From NCBI RefSeq assembly GCF_034119865.1, contig NZ_CP139421.1, forward strand, positions 2,418,001 to 2,482,000: a stretch of DNA of 64,000 nucleotides. The letters are read 5' to 3'. This document shows positions 1-8,230 of the stretch, in pieces. Made by a program: the position numbers and the translations under genes. A model generated the notes under the pieces. The model had not been told where the DNA came from. It worked only from the letters and a program-made list of their open reading frames with translations, and searched no databases. The stretch's first letter is position 1. Every line of letters starts with the position of its first letter. The DNA is from Algoriphagus sp. NG3 (GTDB taxonomy: Bacteria; Bacteroidota; Bacteroidia; Cytophagales; Cyclobacteriaceae).

Positions 1-1
1 A

Positions 2-1333
2 GACAGGCTGCATCAGGAGAACAAGGTGTTTGAGTCGATTTATTACCTGGAAAAGGGGCTGCAGATTTTTCCTTCAGATAACTATCTAGCCAACAACTTA
101 AGTTTACTATACACTAAAATCAACAAGTCAGCAGAGGCATTGGAATTACTGAATGAGGATGAAATAAGCAATCCTGTGCTGGCTTCTAACTTAGTAGCCC
201 TAAAAACAAAGCTGGGTCAACCTGAGGAGGAAAAGAACTCTTCTACTGACCTAATCTCCCAGCTCAATGAGCTGGCTACCGTGAACGCCCTAGCTAATAT
301 TCCTTCTTCCGAACTTATACTCTCAATAAGAAATAAACTTAAAACTGAAAATTCTCCCATGTTGCTCAATGCTGGTTGGAGAAATTTATTTTCAGAGATC
401 AACAGAGCAAACCCCACAGAAGATTTAGAGTTTTTGGATAGTTTAGGACAACTACCTGAAATGACCCCCTACGTAATGTCTCTGCAGGAAACTGCGGTAA
501 TCCGAAGTCTTGGTGCAGGACGTGTGACAGGGGCTGTTAAAAACCTAAATGGCCTGGCTTTTAGAAATCCCAATGATGCAGCATATTACCTTCAACTCTC
601 TGGGAGTATCCTGGCAAAAAACATGGATTTTCAGAAAGCAGCCCTTGAATTTATAGCTGCTGAAGAAAAAGGATTTCAAGGATTTGGGTCCCATCATTGG
701 AGTATTTTTGGGCTCGCAGGAATGCCTGAAAAATCCATAGAAATAAAAGAAAAGTATAGTATCCCATTGCCTGAATTTATTAAAGAAGAAGATACTGCAA
801 TTGCACAATTCCTCTCGTTGATCAGCCGCTTTCATCAACAATCCCCGAAGAATTTACTGTCTCAATGGCGTTCATTTCCTGAAAATGCATTGAAAACGGA
901 CATCGCAATTCGTCTTATTGCCTATAAGGCTCACGGCCTTAGCGGTGCTGAATTGAAAGAATTGGAAAAATTTATCAGCAATAAAATCGGCATACAGGAA
1001 CAACTTTCCAGCTACGTAAACAATCCTGATCTCACCAATAAGGAATCGGTCGCTTCTTTGGTATCTTGGTTGCGAGCAAGTAGTGACTTGACCGCAAACC
1101 CTTACCTTAGTCCATTAATTATTAGCGATTTAGCAACAAATAGTGATCCTTTAGATCAATATGAGATCTTAAATTCGGCTACAGAATTTAATCAAGATCC
1201 CATATTATGGGTGAAGAAAATCAAGGCCGCGAGAGAAAGCGGACTAGACAAATATGCGGATGAAGCCCAGGAAATCTTAAGGAAATGGGTGAGTGAAGAG
1301 GAACTTGAAACCCTGCAGAACTTGAACTATTGA
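2..1333 (+). CDS. TPR-type protein, 5' end outside window
   Basis: The open frame continues to the left edge without a stop (DRLHQENK precedes the GTG at 26), so this is the C-terminal part of a longer protein and not a 435-aa protein starting at 26. The visible start reads as a TPR helix pair (YYLEKGLQIFPSDNYLANNLSLLY), and a second TPR-like stretch (FRNPNDAAYYLQLSGSILAKNMDFQKAALEFIAAEEKG) lies near residues 185-220. The rest is helical without catalytic motifs. The length and tail suggest a TPR scaffold or a large membrane protein whose N-terminal part is not visible. The function cannot be told from this fragment. Confidence 0.75.
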   Translation, partial: DRLHQENKVFESIYYLEKGLQIFPSDNYLANNLSLLYTKINKSAEALELLNEDEISNPVLASNLVALKTKLGQPEEEKNSSTDLISQLNELATVNALANIPSSELILSIRNKLKTENSPMLLNAGWRNLFSEINRANPTEDLEFLDSLGQLPEMTPYVMSLQETAVIRSLGAGRVTGAVKNLNGLAFRNPNDAAYYLQLSGSILAKNMDFQKAALEFIAAEEKGFQGFGSHHWSIFGLAGMPEKSIEIKEKYSIPLPEFIKEEDTAIAQFLSLISRFHQQSPKNLLSQWRSFPENALKTDIAIRLIAYKAHGLSGAELKELEKFISNKIGIQEQLSSYVNNPDLTNKESVASLVSWLRASSDLTANPYLSPLIISDLATNSDPLDQYEILNSATEFNQDPILWVKKIKAARESGLDKYADEAQEILRKWVSEEELETLQNLNY

Positions 1334-1412
1334 CTCCTATTAACGTTTTTTGTGAAGGTAGAAGTACAATTTCCGACCCTTATCTGTAAATTTAGCGAAA
1401 CCCCCAGCCAAT

Positions 1413-2126
1413 ATGAAAATTATAGAAACCCACGAAATCAATAAAACCTACAAAATGGGTTCGGAAGTAATCCAAGCGCTCAAGTCCGTTTCTATTACTG
1501 TTGATAAAGGTGAGTATGTAGCTTTCATGGGACCGTCGGGTTCTGGAAAATCCACTTTGATGAACATCATAGGTTGCTTGGACACTCCTACCTCAGGGAA
1601 CTATGTGCTGAACAACAAGGATGTTTCCGATATGACTGAAAATGAGCTGGCAGAGATCAGAAATAAAGAGATCGGATTTGTATTTCAGACCTTCAACCTT
1701 CTTCCTAGAGCAAGCTGTCTGGAAAACGTAGCCCTTCCCCTAGTATACGCAGGTATGAGTAAGTCAGACAGGGAGGAGATCGCCTTTCAGGCACTTACAA
1801 ATGTGGGATTGGGTGACAGGACTAAACACCGCCCAAATGAACTATCAGGCGGTCAGCGCCAGCGGGTCGCGATAGCCAGAGCATTGGTGAACAATCCAAG
1901 CATAATCCTAGCTGATGAACCTACCGGTAACCTGGATTCAAAGACATCATACGATATCATGGAGCTCTTCCATGAATTGCACTCCAAAGGCAACACCATC
2001 ATCATGGTGACACACGAAGATGATATAGCACATTATGCCCACCGGATCGTAAGACTGCGAGATGGTTTGGTAGAAACTGACACGATTAACCCGAATCCTA
2101 CAAGGGGAATTGCAATGCATGTCTAA
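1413..2126 (+). CDS. ABC transporter ATP-binding protein (LolD/MacB type)
   Basis: This is a 237-aa nucleotide-binding subunit. It has Walker [10 protein letters not shown] near residue 42, Q-loop FQTFNLLP, signature [15 protein letters not shown], Walker [13 protein letters not shown] and an H-loop MVTHE. The FNLLP and DEPTGNLD wording is typical of the LolD/MacB/FtsE subfamily that drives periplasmic lipoprotein or substrate extrusion through FtsX-like permeases. No permease gene is adjacent, so the partner must lie elsewhere and the substrate is unknown. The gap of about 80 bp after the TPR gene holds a TAAATTTA box just upstream, so it may have its own promoter. Confidence 0.93.
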   Translation: MKIIETHEINKTYKMGSEVIQALKSVSITVDKGEYVAFMGPSGSGKSTLMNIIGCLDTPTSGNYVLNNKDVSDMTENELAEIRNKEIGFVFQTFNLLPRASCLENVALPLVYAGMSKSDREEIAFQALTNVGLGDRTKHRPNELSGGQRQRVAIARALVNNPSIILADEPTGNLDSKTSYDIMELFHELHSKGNTIIMVTHEDDIAHYAHRIVRLRDGLVETDTINPNPTRGIAMHV

Positions 2127-2154
2127 ATACATCTTATAAATTCAAATAGATTCT

Positions 2155-2162
2155 TATTTTTG
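2155..2162 (+). promoter_or_regulatory. Bacteroidota -7 promoter box (TATTTTTG)
   Basis: The box matches TAnnTTTG and lies 22 bp before the ATG of the cobalamin adenosyltransferase gene. It gives a short leader carrying AGGGAAAAG. No clear -33 TTTG was found. Confidence 0.45.
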
Positions 2163-2184
2163 TCCTAAGAGAATCAGGGAAAAG

Positions 2185-2733
2185 ATGAAAATCTATACGA
2201 AAACAGGTGATGAAGGGCAAACTTCACTTCTAGGGGGAACCCGGGTGCCAAAATTCGATGTGAGAATCGATGCTTATGGTACTGTGGACGAGCTAAATTC
2301 ATACATAGGCTTACTTAGGAACCAGGAAGTCAACTGGATGAGGACAGAAATCCTTAAAGAAATCCAGGATAGGCTTTTTACTATCGGAGCGGATCTGGCC
2401 ACTGATCCTGCCAAGCAAAATGTAAAAAAACCGGATTTGTTGGGATCTGACATTGAAATGCTGGAAAAGCAAATCGATGAAATGGAAAAACCCCTTGCCC
2501 CACTTACCTCATTCATTCTTCCAGGAGGACATCCTTCAGTATCCTTTGGCCATTTGGCCAGGACAGTTTGCAGACGATGTGAAAGGATAGTGACCGAACT
2601 TGCCGCTATGGAAGAGGTCTCCCCTTTGGTCATCCAATATCTCAACAGACTTTCAGACTACCTATTTGTGTTGTGTAGAAAAATGGCCCAAGAACTCAAC
2701 GTAAATGAAGTAATCTGGAAACCCAGAAAATAA
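2185..2733 (+). CDS. Cob(I)alamin adenosyltransferase, PduO type
   Basis: The 182-aa protein matches the PduO-type ATP:corrinoid adenosyltransferase family in length and motifs. The N-terminal KIYTKTGDEGQTSLLGGTRV is the ATP-binding signature and is followed by YGTVDELNSYIG. The C-terminal part has RRCERIVTEL and LNRLSDYLFVLCR, the cobalamin-binding helices. It converts cob(I)alamin to adenosylcobalamin in the cytoplasm for enzymes such as methylmalonyl-CoA mutase. No other B12 gene is in the window, so it probably serves salvage. It has a -7 box of its own at 2155. Confidence 0.95.
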   Translation: MKIYTKTGDEGQTSLLGGTRVPKFDVRIDAYGTVDELNSYIGLLRNQEVNWMRTEILKEIQDRLFTIGADLATDPAKQNVKKPDLLGSDIEMLEKQIDEMEKPLAPLTSFILPGGHPSVSFGHLARTVCRRCERIVTELAAMEEVSPLVIQYLNRLSDYLFVLCRKMAQELNVNEVIWKPRK

Positions 2734-2741
2734 TTATTAGC

Positions 2742-2749
2742 TACCTTTG
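2742..2749 (+). promoter_or_regulatory. Bacteroidota -7 promoter box (TACCTTTG)
   Basis: A perfect TAnnTTTG match lies 25 bp upstream of the ilvE ATG, in the 41-bp gap after the adenosyltransferase gene. It suggests that ilvE is transcribed from its own promoter. Confidence 0.5.
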
Positions 2750-2774
2750 CTCAGCCAGATTAAAGGCAATACAA

Positions 2775-3842
2775 ATGAAGACACAACTTGCCCTACCGAC
2801 AACTAAAGTTCAGAACTCTAGAATAGCGGAAACAGATTTTTCCAATTTAGTATTTGGACGCACCATCAGCGACCACATGTTTGTGGCCGATTACAAAGAC
2901 GGTGAATGGTCTGATGCTAGGATTGTCCCTTATGCATCTCTAAATCTCAATCCTGCCAATGCGACGTTACATTATGGGCAGTCTATTTTTGAAGGATTAA
3001 AAGCTTATAGGAATGAGGAAGGTAAAATATTAGTCTTCCGTGCCGACGCCAATTGGCGCCGGTTAAATGAATCCGCTGAGCGTATGTGTATGCCTCAGCT
3101 TCCTGAGGAAATCTTCATGGAAGGATTGACACAACTGATCGATCTGGACAGAAATTGGGTGCCTACTGCTAAAGGAGCTTCCTTGTACATTAGGCCTTTT
3201 ATGTTTGCAACGGATGATTACATAGGGGTAAAACCTTCAGACACCTACACATTTATCATCCTCACCTGCCCGGTGGGCAACTATTACAACAAACCAGTGA
3301 GCGTAAAAGTAGAAACAACTTTCACTAGGGCCACCGAAGGAGGCACAGGAGCTGCCAAAACAGCGGGGAACTATGCCGCTTCACTCTATCCTGCCAGACA
3401 GGCGCAAAAGGCCGGCTACGACCAGCTCCTATGGACAGATGGTAAATCCCACAGTAAGATTGAAGAAAGCGGCACGATGAACATCATGTTTAAGATCAAT
3501 GGGAAATTGATCACTGCACCCACCAATACAGGCACGATTCTAAAAGGCATCACCAGGGACTCGGTAATACAACTAGCCAAAGACTGGAATGAGCCATTAG
3601 AAGAGAGGTTTCTTACAGTCTCCGAACTGGAAACCGCACTGCAAGATGGGACATTTGAAGAGGCTTTCGGGACGGGTACTGCAGCCACGATTGCCCATGT
3701 ACAGCGTATAAATGTGAATGGTAAAGATTATGACCTTCCACAAAAACCATCAGATGCATTTTCCCATCGGGTGTTGGCAGAATTGGATGGCATCAAGTAC
3801 GGGTCGGTTCAGGATCCTCATAAATGGATCATCAGCATTTAA
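2775..3842 (+). CDS. ilvE: Branched-chain-amino-acid aminotransferase
   Basis: This 355-aa fold-type IV PLP aminotransferase catalyses the last step of Leu, Ile and Val synthesis and the first step of their breakdown, using 2-oxoglutarate/glutamate. LHYGQSIFEGLKAYR near residue 65, ADANWRRLNESAERM, IRPFMFA and EESGTMNIMF are family hallmarks. The PLP Lys is predicted at residue 195 in AAKTAGNYAASL. The length fits the larger BCAT group (about 350 aa, like mammalian and Bacillus forms) better than the roughly 310-aa E. coli form. It stands alone, without ilv or leu neighbours, and ends at a strong bidirectional terminator. Confidence 0.95.
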   Translation: MKTQLALPTTKVQNSRIAETDFSNLVFGRTISDHMFVADYKDGEWSDARIVPYASLNLNPANATLHYGQSIFEGLKAYRNEEGKILVFRADANWRRLNESAERMCMPQLPEEIFMEGLTQLIDLDRNWVPTAKGASLYIRPFMFATDDYIGVKPSDTYTFIILTCPVGNYYNKPVSVKVETTFTRATEGGTGAAKTAGNYAASLYPARQAQKAGYDQLLWTDGKSHSKIEESGTMNIMFKINGKLITAPTNTGTILKGITRDSVIQLAKDWNEPLEERFLTVSELETALQDGTFEEAFGTGTAATIAHVQRINVNGKDYDLPQKPSDAFSHRVLAELDGIKYGSVQDPHKWIISI

Positions 3843-3854
3843 AAAAATTGAGTA

Positions 3855-3890
3855 AAAAGTCTGCCTATTATGTTTAGGCAGACTTTTTTT
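3855..3890. terminator. Bidirectional intrinsic terminator
   Basis: Inverted arms AAAGTCTGCCTA and TAGGCAGACTTT flank a short loop, with A-rich DNA before and a T-run after. It serves ilvE on the plus strand and, read on the other strand, the convergent Rnk-like gene. Confidence 0.9.
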
Positions 3891-4275
3891 ATACTGCGGG
3901 GACAGCATTCTTTACACTAAGGATTTTCAGCTTTTTCAGCCCCCCAGGCATTGCCCATTCTATTTCCATCTCCTCCTGAAAGCCAATAAGTGCAACTCCT
4001 AGAGGAGAAAGTATAGAAAGCTTCTTTTCCGCAAGGTTGCCGTTCTTTGGCAAAGTCAACTGGAAGCTCAGCAATTTCCCTGACGCTACATCCTGTACCT
4101 CAAAGTACGAATTGATACGAATTACCTGAGACTCAATTTTTGAATCCGCGACTTTTTTCGCTTTTTCTATTTCTTTTGCAAGCATAGAAATTTCTTTGGT
4201 AATCAAATGAGATGGGGTATTGACAATCAATTCTTTAATCGTATTATAGTCAGTTTTTGTGAGTATTGGTTTCAT
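3889..4275 (-). CDS. GreA/GreB-family protein, Rnk-like
   Basis: The 128-aa protein has a short helical N-terminal part and a C-terminal GreA/GreB FKBP-like domain. The C-terminal stretch LSILSPLGVALIGFQEEMEI followed by EWAMPGGLKKLKIL lines up well with E. coli Rnk, the nucleoside diphosphate kinase regulator that binds RNA polymerase near the secondary channel. The N-terminal coiled coil of true Gre factors is shortened and its acidic tip is not evident, so transcript-cleavage activity is not expected. A role as an RNA polymerase accessory factor is inferred. Its stop codon lies in the shared terminator region with ilvE. Confidence 0.8.
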   Translation of the reverse strand: MKPILTKTDYNTIKELIVNTPSHLITKEISMLAKEIEKAKKVADSKIESQVIRINSYFEVQDVASGKLLSFQLTLPKNGNLAEKKLSILSPLGVALIGFQEEMEIEWAMPGGLKKLKILSVKNAVPAV

Positions 4276-4941
4276 GATTAGTTGAAGTTAATGAGTGATT
4301 CCGGACAAAGAATATCCGGATAAAGAAATAGGAAGAAATCTGGAAAAACTGCCCTACTTACGTAATACTAAAAATCACTGAGGGCTACTGAATAAAGGCT
4401 TTATTCTTTTGGCACAGCGCACAAATATCAGGTCTTGCGGCTGGGACTGCAATACAGTAATTATGCTTGATATGGGATTTGCCTAGAATCAATTTTATGA
4501 GAAACTGAAAAGTAACCTTATAAAAACAACTTAACGTACTCCCGTTGGTTATGTTCAGCTATTCGCCTCAAAATCCTAATAATCATGTACAAATAAACAG
4601 CAATAGGCAAACTAAAGGCTGAATTGCAAACGGATAGTTGTAGTATAACCCCTTACGCCCCCGGCGAATCACAAATGGTGGTTTACTCCATTGAGGTACA
4701 GCATCTATTAAGCCAAGCTGAAAAACGCCAGGAATAGATTAAAAGCTATCATTATGAATGATCAGCCCATTTTCCATACGTGTGGTTTTCCGGCAATCCC
4801 TAGTTATTGATAAAACAGCTCTATTGATCTTTTATCTGATATTTATCTTCATTTCTGAACATGGGCCATCATTTCACGTTTTTTCAACATATTTAACAAT
4901 TGAATCAGTGGCCGAATACAATTTTACTTTTAATTAGAATA
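4276..4941. other. 666-bp intergenic region
   Basis: It lies between the Rnk-like gene (minus) and a small envelope gene (plus). It is AT-rich, has no convincing ORF and holds one left-end fragment of repeat family A at 4714-4789. A candidate promoter for the plus-strand gene would lie in its last 100 bp, but no exact TAnnTTTG box was found there. Nothing else was recognised. Confidence 0.6.
4714..4789 (+). repeat. Repeat family A, left-end fragment
   Basis: From AAGCTGAAAAACGCCAG onward the sequence follows the left end of the 6722-6989 element (same GCTGAAAAACGCCAG, AAAAGCTATCATT and GAATGAT blocks) for about 75 bp. The right end is missing, so this is a decayed or partial copy. Confidence 0.7.
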
Positions 4942-5448
4942 ATGAAAATCCTCCCCGTCCTTTTTCTGCTCTTCACAGCATCCATCACCTCTTATGCCCA
5001 AGGAACAGACTTTATTTTATTAAAAAGAGGCGCAAAACAAAAATCGCAGATCCGCTACTATCCCGGAGAACAGATCACCTATAAGAGCACCAAAATTGAT
5101 TATTTCATCACTGACGTTATTCAGAGTATAGATCAAGATTTCATCTACCTGCGGGAAAACATTCTTTCTCCTGAAAGTATTACTGAGATCGATATACGGA
5201 ACAAAGACCGTAGAAACAGTACCCTGAGAGCATTGAATGTGATGACGCTGAGTGCTGGAGTGATACTGTTAGGTGCTGAATCCATCAACAGCATGTATCA
5301 GGGCAATGAATTCTCGATAGACAGTGGTGTGGGACTGGCTTCAGGGATTTTGTTGGGGGCAGGGATAGCGATGCTGCCCATTCGCTACAAAACATTCAAA
5401 AATTCAGGCCGTAATAAAATCCAACTTATACAAATGAGGATGGATTAA
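4942..5448 (+). CDS. Small exported or membrane protein, unknown function
   Basis: I place the start at the ATG at 4942, not the in-frame ATG at 4900. This gives a clean signal peptide (MKILPVLFLLFTASITSYAQG) and a 168-aa product. A mature beta-rich stretch follows (LLKRGAKQKSQIRYYPGEQI, DFIYLRENILSPESITEIDI), and two hydrophobic segments lie near the C-terminus (ALNVMTLSAGVILLGAES and GVGLASGILLGAGIAMLP). The layout resembles the small uncharacterised envelope proteins common in Cytophagales. No enzyme motif is seen and I do not assign a function. It is followed closely by prfB on the same strand. Confidence 0.75.
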   Translation: MKILPVLFLLFTASITSYAQGTDFILLKRGAKQKSQIRYYPGEQITYKSTKIDYFITDVIQSIDQDFIYLRENILSPESITEIDIRNKDRRNSTLRALNVMTLSAGVILLGAESINSMYQGNEFSIDSGVGLASGILLGAGIAMLPIRYKTFKNSGRNKIQLIQMRMD

Positions 5449-5514
5449 TGGAAGAATACTGGTTTAAACAGATATTTTTTCGGACTTTTGCAGCCTAAAT
5501 TTTAACCTAGACAG

Positions 5515-6616
5515 ATGACTTCAGAACAACTGAAAGACTTGAAAGCCCGCACATCGGCTTTGAGGAGGTATCTTTGACTACGATCGTAAGATTGCCGAAA
5601 TAGAAGACTTAGAGGCCGTATCGGCCCAACCCGACTTTTGGAACAATCCGGAAGAAGCGGAAAAAAGCATGAAGCAGATTCAAGCCCGTAAAGCTTGGAC
5701 CAGTGCATTTGAATCACTCAATAAAATCATCGAGGATCTCGACGTTTTATTTGAGTTCTACAGCGCAGACGAGGTTTCTGAAGAAGAAATCAAAGCTGAG
5801 TACATCAAAGCAGAAGCTGAAGTACAAGAGCTGGAACTCAAAAAGATGCTATCCTCAGAAGAGGATCAGCTAAATGCTGTTTTAGAAATCAATCCCGGGG
5901 CAGGTGGCACAGAGAGTAACGACTGGGCCTCTATACTGATGCGAATGTATATCATGTGGGGTGAGAAAAACGGCTACAAAGTAAGGGAAGTAGATATGCA
6001 GCCTGGGGAAGTAGCCGGTATCAAATCCTGTACGCTGGAATTTGAAGGCCCTTTAGCCTATGGATTTCTAAAATCTGAAACGGGTGTTCACAGATTGGTC
6101 CGTATATCTCCGTTTGATTCAGGAGGAAGAAGACACACTTCTTTTGCCTCCGTATATGCTTATCCTGAAGTGGACGATTCGATTGAAATCGAAATCAACC
6201 CTGCTGATGTAGAATTGCATACATCCAGATCCGGAGGAGCAGGTGGTCAGAACGTGAATAAGGTCGAAACCAAAGTTCAGCTAACTCACAAACCAACGGG
6301 AATAGTGGTGGTTTGCCAGATCGAACGCTCACAACTCGCTAATAGGGAAAAAGCAATGCAGATGCTGAAATCCCGCCTGTTCCAAATGGAATTGGAAAAG
6401 AGAAATGCGGAAATAGCGAAAATCGAATCCTCCAAGATGCGGGTAGATTTCGGTTCACAGATCCGAAACTATGTACTTCACCCATACAAATTGGTGAAAG
6501 ACAACCGCACAGGACATGAGACCTCTGATACACAGCATGTGCTGGATGGAGGGCTGAACGAGTTTATGAAAGCATTCCTGCTCGCGCAAAGCGAAGAGCA
6601 AGCAAGCAAAGAGTAA
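5515..6616 (+). CDS. prfB: Peptide chain release factor 2 (programmed +1 frameshift)
   Basis: Translation starts at the ATG at 5515, runs 20 codons to an in-frame TGA at 5575, and continues in the +1 frame from GAC at 5576. The joined product is 366 aa, close to E. coli RF2 (365 aa). The frameshift signal is canonical: an internal SD-like AGGAGG, then TAT, then CTT TGA C. The C-terminal part carries the stop-codon recognition motif SPF ([14 protein letters not shown]) and the catalytic GGQ ([15 protein letters not shown]). RF2 ends translation at UGA and UAA, and low RF2 favours frameshifting, so the gene regulates itself. A reader scanning for ordinary ORFs would miss the first 51 codons before the ATG at 5669. 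Confidence 0.97.
5563..5578 (+). promoter_or_regulatory. prfB: prfB recoding site
   Basis: AGG AGG TAT CTT TGA C: the internal Shine-Dalgarno-like AGGAGG sits three bases upstream of the CTT TGA slippery stop, as in most bacterial prfB genes. The ribosome slips from CTT to TTT and reads GAC next. Confidence 0.96.
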
Positions 6617-6624
6617 TAAAGGAG

Positions 6625-6651
6625 GCCGGGACTAAATCCCGGCTTTTTTTT
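6625..6651 (+). terminator. Intrinsic terminator of prfB
   Basis: GCCGGG and CCCGGC arms with a 7-nt loop are followed by eight T residues, starting 8 bp after the prfB stop. Confidence 0.93.
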
Positions 6652-6721
6652 AACCAAAAAGACCGCGAAGAAAGCGCAAAGTCTGAACAAAACACCTCAC
6701 AACCTCTTGATTCTAGCTACT

Positions 6722-6989
6722 TAGGGCCTGCTGAAAAACGCCAGTAATAAATCAAAAGCTATCATTTTGAATGATTAACCCTTTTTTCATGCGTAGGGTT
6801 ATTAAGCAAGTGCAAGCTTATTGAGGAGAATAGGTCTTTATCCATGCATCAGAAAATCTCAAAATCGAGATTTTCGAGCTAGTCTCAGGCATACCATCTT
6901 CTATGTTGGCCTCATTCGAGGTATAAGCATACATCTTCACTCGGCCGCCTTGAAGCTGGCATACCTGAGACTTTTTCAGCAAGCCCTAT
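6722..6989. mobile_element. Repeat family A, full-length MITE-like element
   Basis: The left end TAGGGCCTGCTGAAAAA and the right end TTTTTCAGCAAGCCCTA form near-perfect inverted termini about 268 bp apart. The interior carries no credible protein; a 61-codon frame at 6821 is treated as noise. The internal block CTTCACTCGGCCG..TTGAA..CTGAGA before the right end is shared with the copy at 14650. The terminal sequence resembles the ends of DDE-transposase insertion sequences. No transposase is present, so it would depend on one elsewhere. Confidence 0.75.
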
Positions 6990-7051
6990 TTAAGCCTTAC
7001 TACTAGATTCTTTCCTCTCATCCCTGCTTTTTTCTTATTTTCGCAATTCTC

Positions 7052-8230
7052 ATGCGAATCCGTCCCTCCTTTTTCACCCTAGATTTCAGCCTACTTTGTT
7101 TGAGCTCCTTCCTATTCTTTTCTTCTTTTAATATGGTCATCCCAGAGCTTCCAGAATATCTGACATCTCTGGGAGGAGAAGATTACAAAGGACTCATAAT
7201 CGCATTATTCACCCTTTCAGCTGGCCTTTCCAGACCTTTTAGTGGGAAGTTGGCTGATAGAATAGGTAGAATACCAGTAATGATGATTGGAGCCAGCGTA
7301 TGCTTTGTGGCAGGGATGCTTTATCCCTTACTCAGTTTCGTAAGTGGCTTCCTTTTTTTGAGGTTTGCCCATGGTTTTTCTACCGGTTTCACGCCCACTG
7401 GCGCTTCAGCTTATGTCGCTGATATTGTGCCATATCAGAAACGAGGAGAAGCCATGGGATTATTCTCGCTTTTTGGCTCCATGGGCATGGCAGCTGGACC
7501 AGCAATCGGAGGATGGCTGGCGACTATGGTCACTATAGAAACTGTGTTCTATGTATCAGCATGTACCGCAATCTTCTCTATCCTGATTCTTGTAAAATTG
7601 AAGGAGACTCTACCTTCCAAAGAAAAGATCTCCTTGAAAATCCTAAAATTGAAGAAGGAGGAGATCATAGAAAAAAGAGTGCTTATCCCCTCTGGGATCT
7701 TATTTCTTTGCTGTTTTTCTTTTGGAGTAGTATTGACAATTATACCTGATTTCTCCGTGCACCTAGGCGTAGAAAATAAGGGTTTGTTCTTTGGCGTATT
7801 CACCCTTTCATCCTTGGGCATCCGCCTACTAGCTGGCAAAACATCCGATAGATATGGACGGGTTCCAGTAATGCGTGCTGCCAGCGCTACTTTGGTTTGC
7901 GCTATGATATTGGTAGCCATTGCAGAAAGCAAACTTGCCTTACTAGGCTCAGGAGTCCTCTTTGGCTGTGCTGTAGGAATGTACAGCCCTACCAGTGCAG
8001 CATGGGTAGTGGATTTGGCCGTAGACCGGTTTCGGGGAAGAGCTTTGGCTACCATGTACATATTTTTGGAAGCCGGAATAGGTATAGGCGCTTTGGTTTC
8101 AGGGTTTCTTTTTGCCAACAATACGGAAAACTTCCGTTTGGTATTCCTTACCAGCGCAGGCATCGCTGCTATAGCTTTTATACTTTTACTGATGATCAAA
8201 AGCCCAAACCAATTCCAAGCAAAAACTTAA
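7052..8230 (+). CDS. MFS transporter
   Basis: This 392-aa inner-membrane carrier has about 12 hydrophobic segments in two six-helix halves. The MFS signature after helix 2, GKLADRIGRIPVM, is repeated after helix 8 as GKTSDRYGRVPVM. The family covers drug and metabolite antiporters (DHA1-like). The substrate cannot be read from the sequence. The start at 7052 leaves a short cytoplasmic N-terminus before helix 1. The gene ends convergently against the downstream peptidase gene, with a 4-bp overlap of the two coding ends, so transcripts in opposite directions meet here. Confidence 0.9.
   Translation: MRIRPSFFTLDFSLLCLSSFLFFSSFNMVIPELPEYLTSLGGEDYKGLIIALFTLSAGLSRPFSGKLADRIGRIPVMMIGASVCFVAGMLYPLLSFVSGFLFLRFAHGFSTGFTPTGASAYVADIVPYQKRGEAMGLFSLFGSMGMAAGPAIGGWLATMVTIETVFYVSACTAIFSILILVKLKETLPSKEKISLKILKLKKEEIIEKRVLIPSGILFLCCFSFGVVLTIIPDFSVHLGVENKGLFFGVFTLSSLGIRLLAGKTSDRYGRVPVMRAASATLVCAMILVAIAESKLALLGSGVLFGCAVGMYSPTSAAWVVDLAVDRFRGRALATMYIFLEAGIGIGALVSGFLFANNTENFRLVFLTSAGIAAIAFILLLMIKSPNQFQAKT

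Noticed and set aside
6821..7006. 61-aa open frame inside a family A element
   Set aside because: It lies almost wholly between the inverted ends and shows no homology to a transposase; short frames are expected there.
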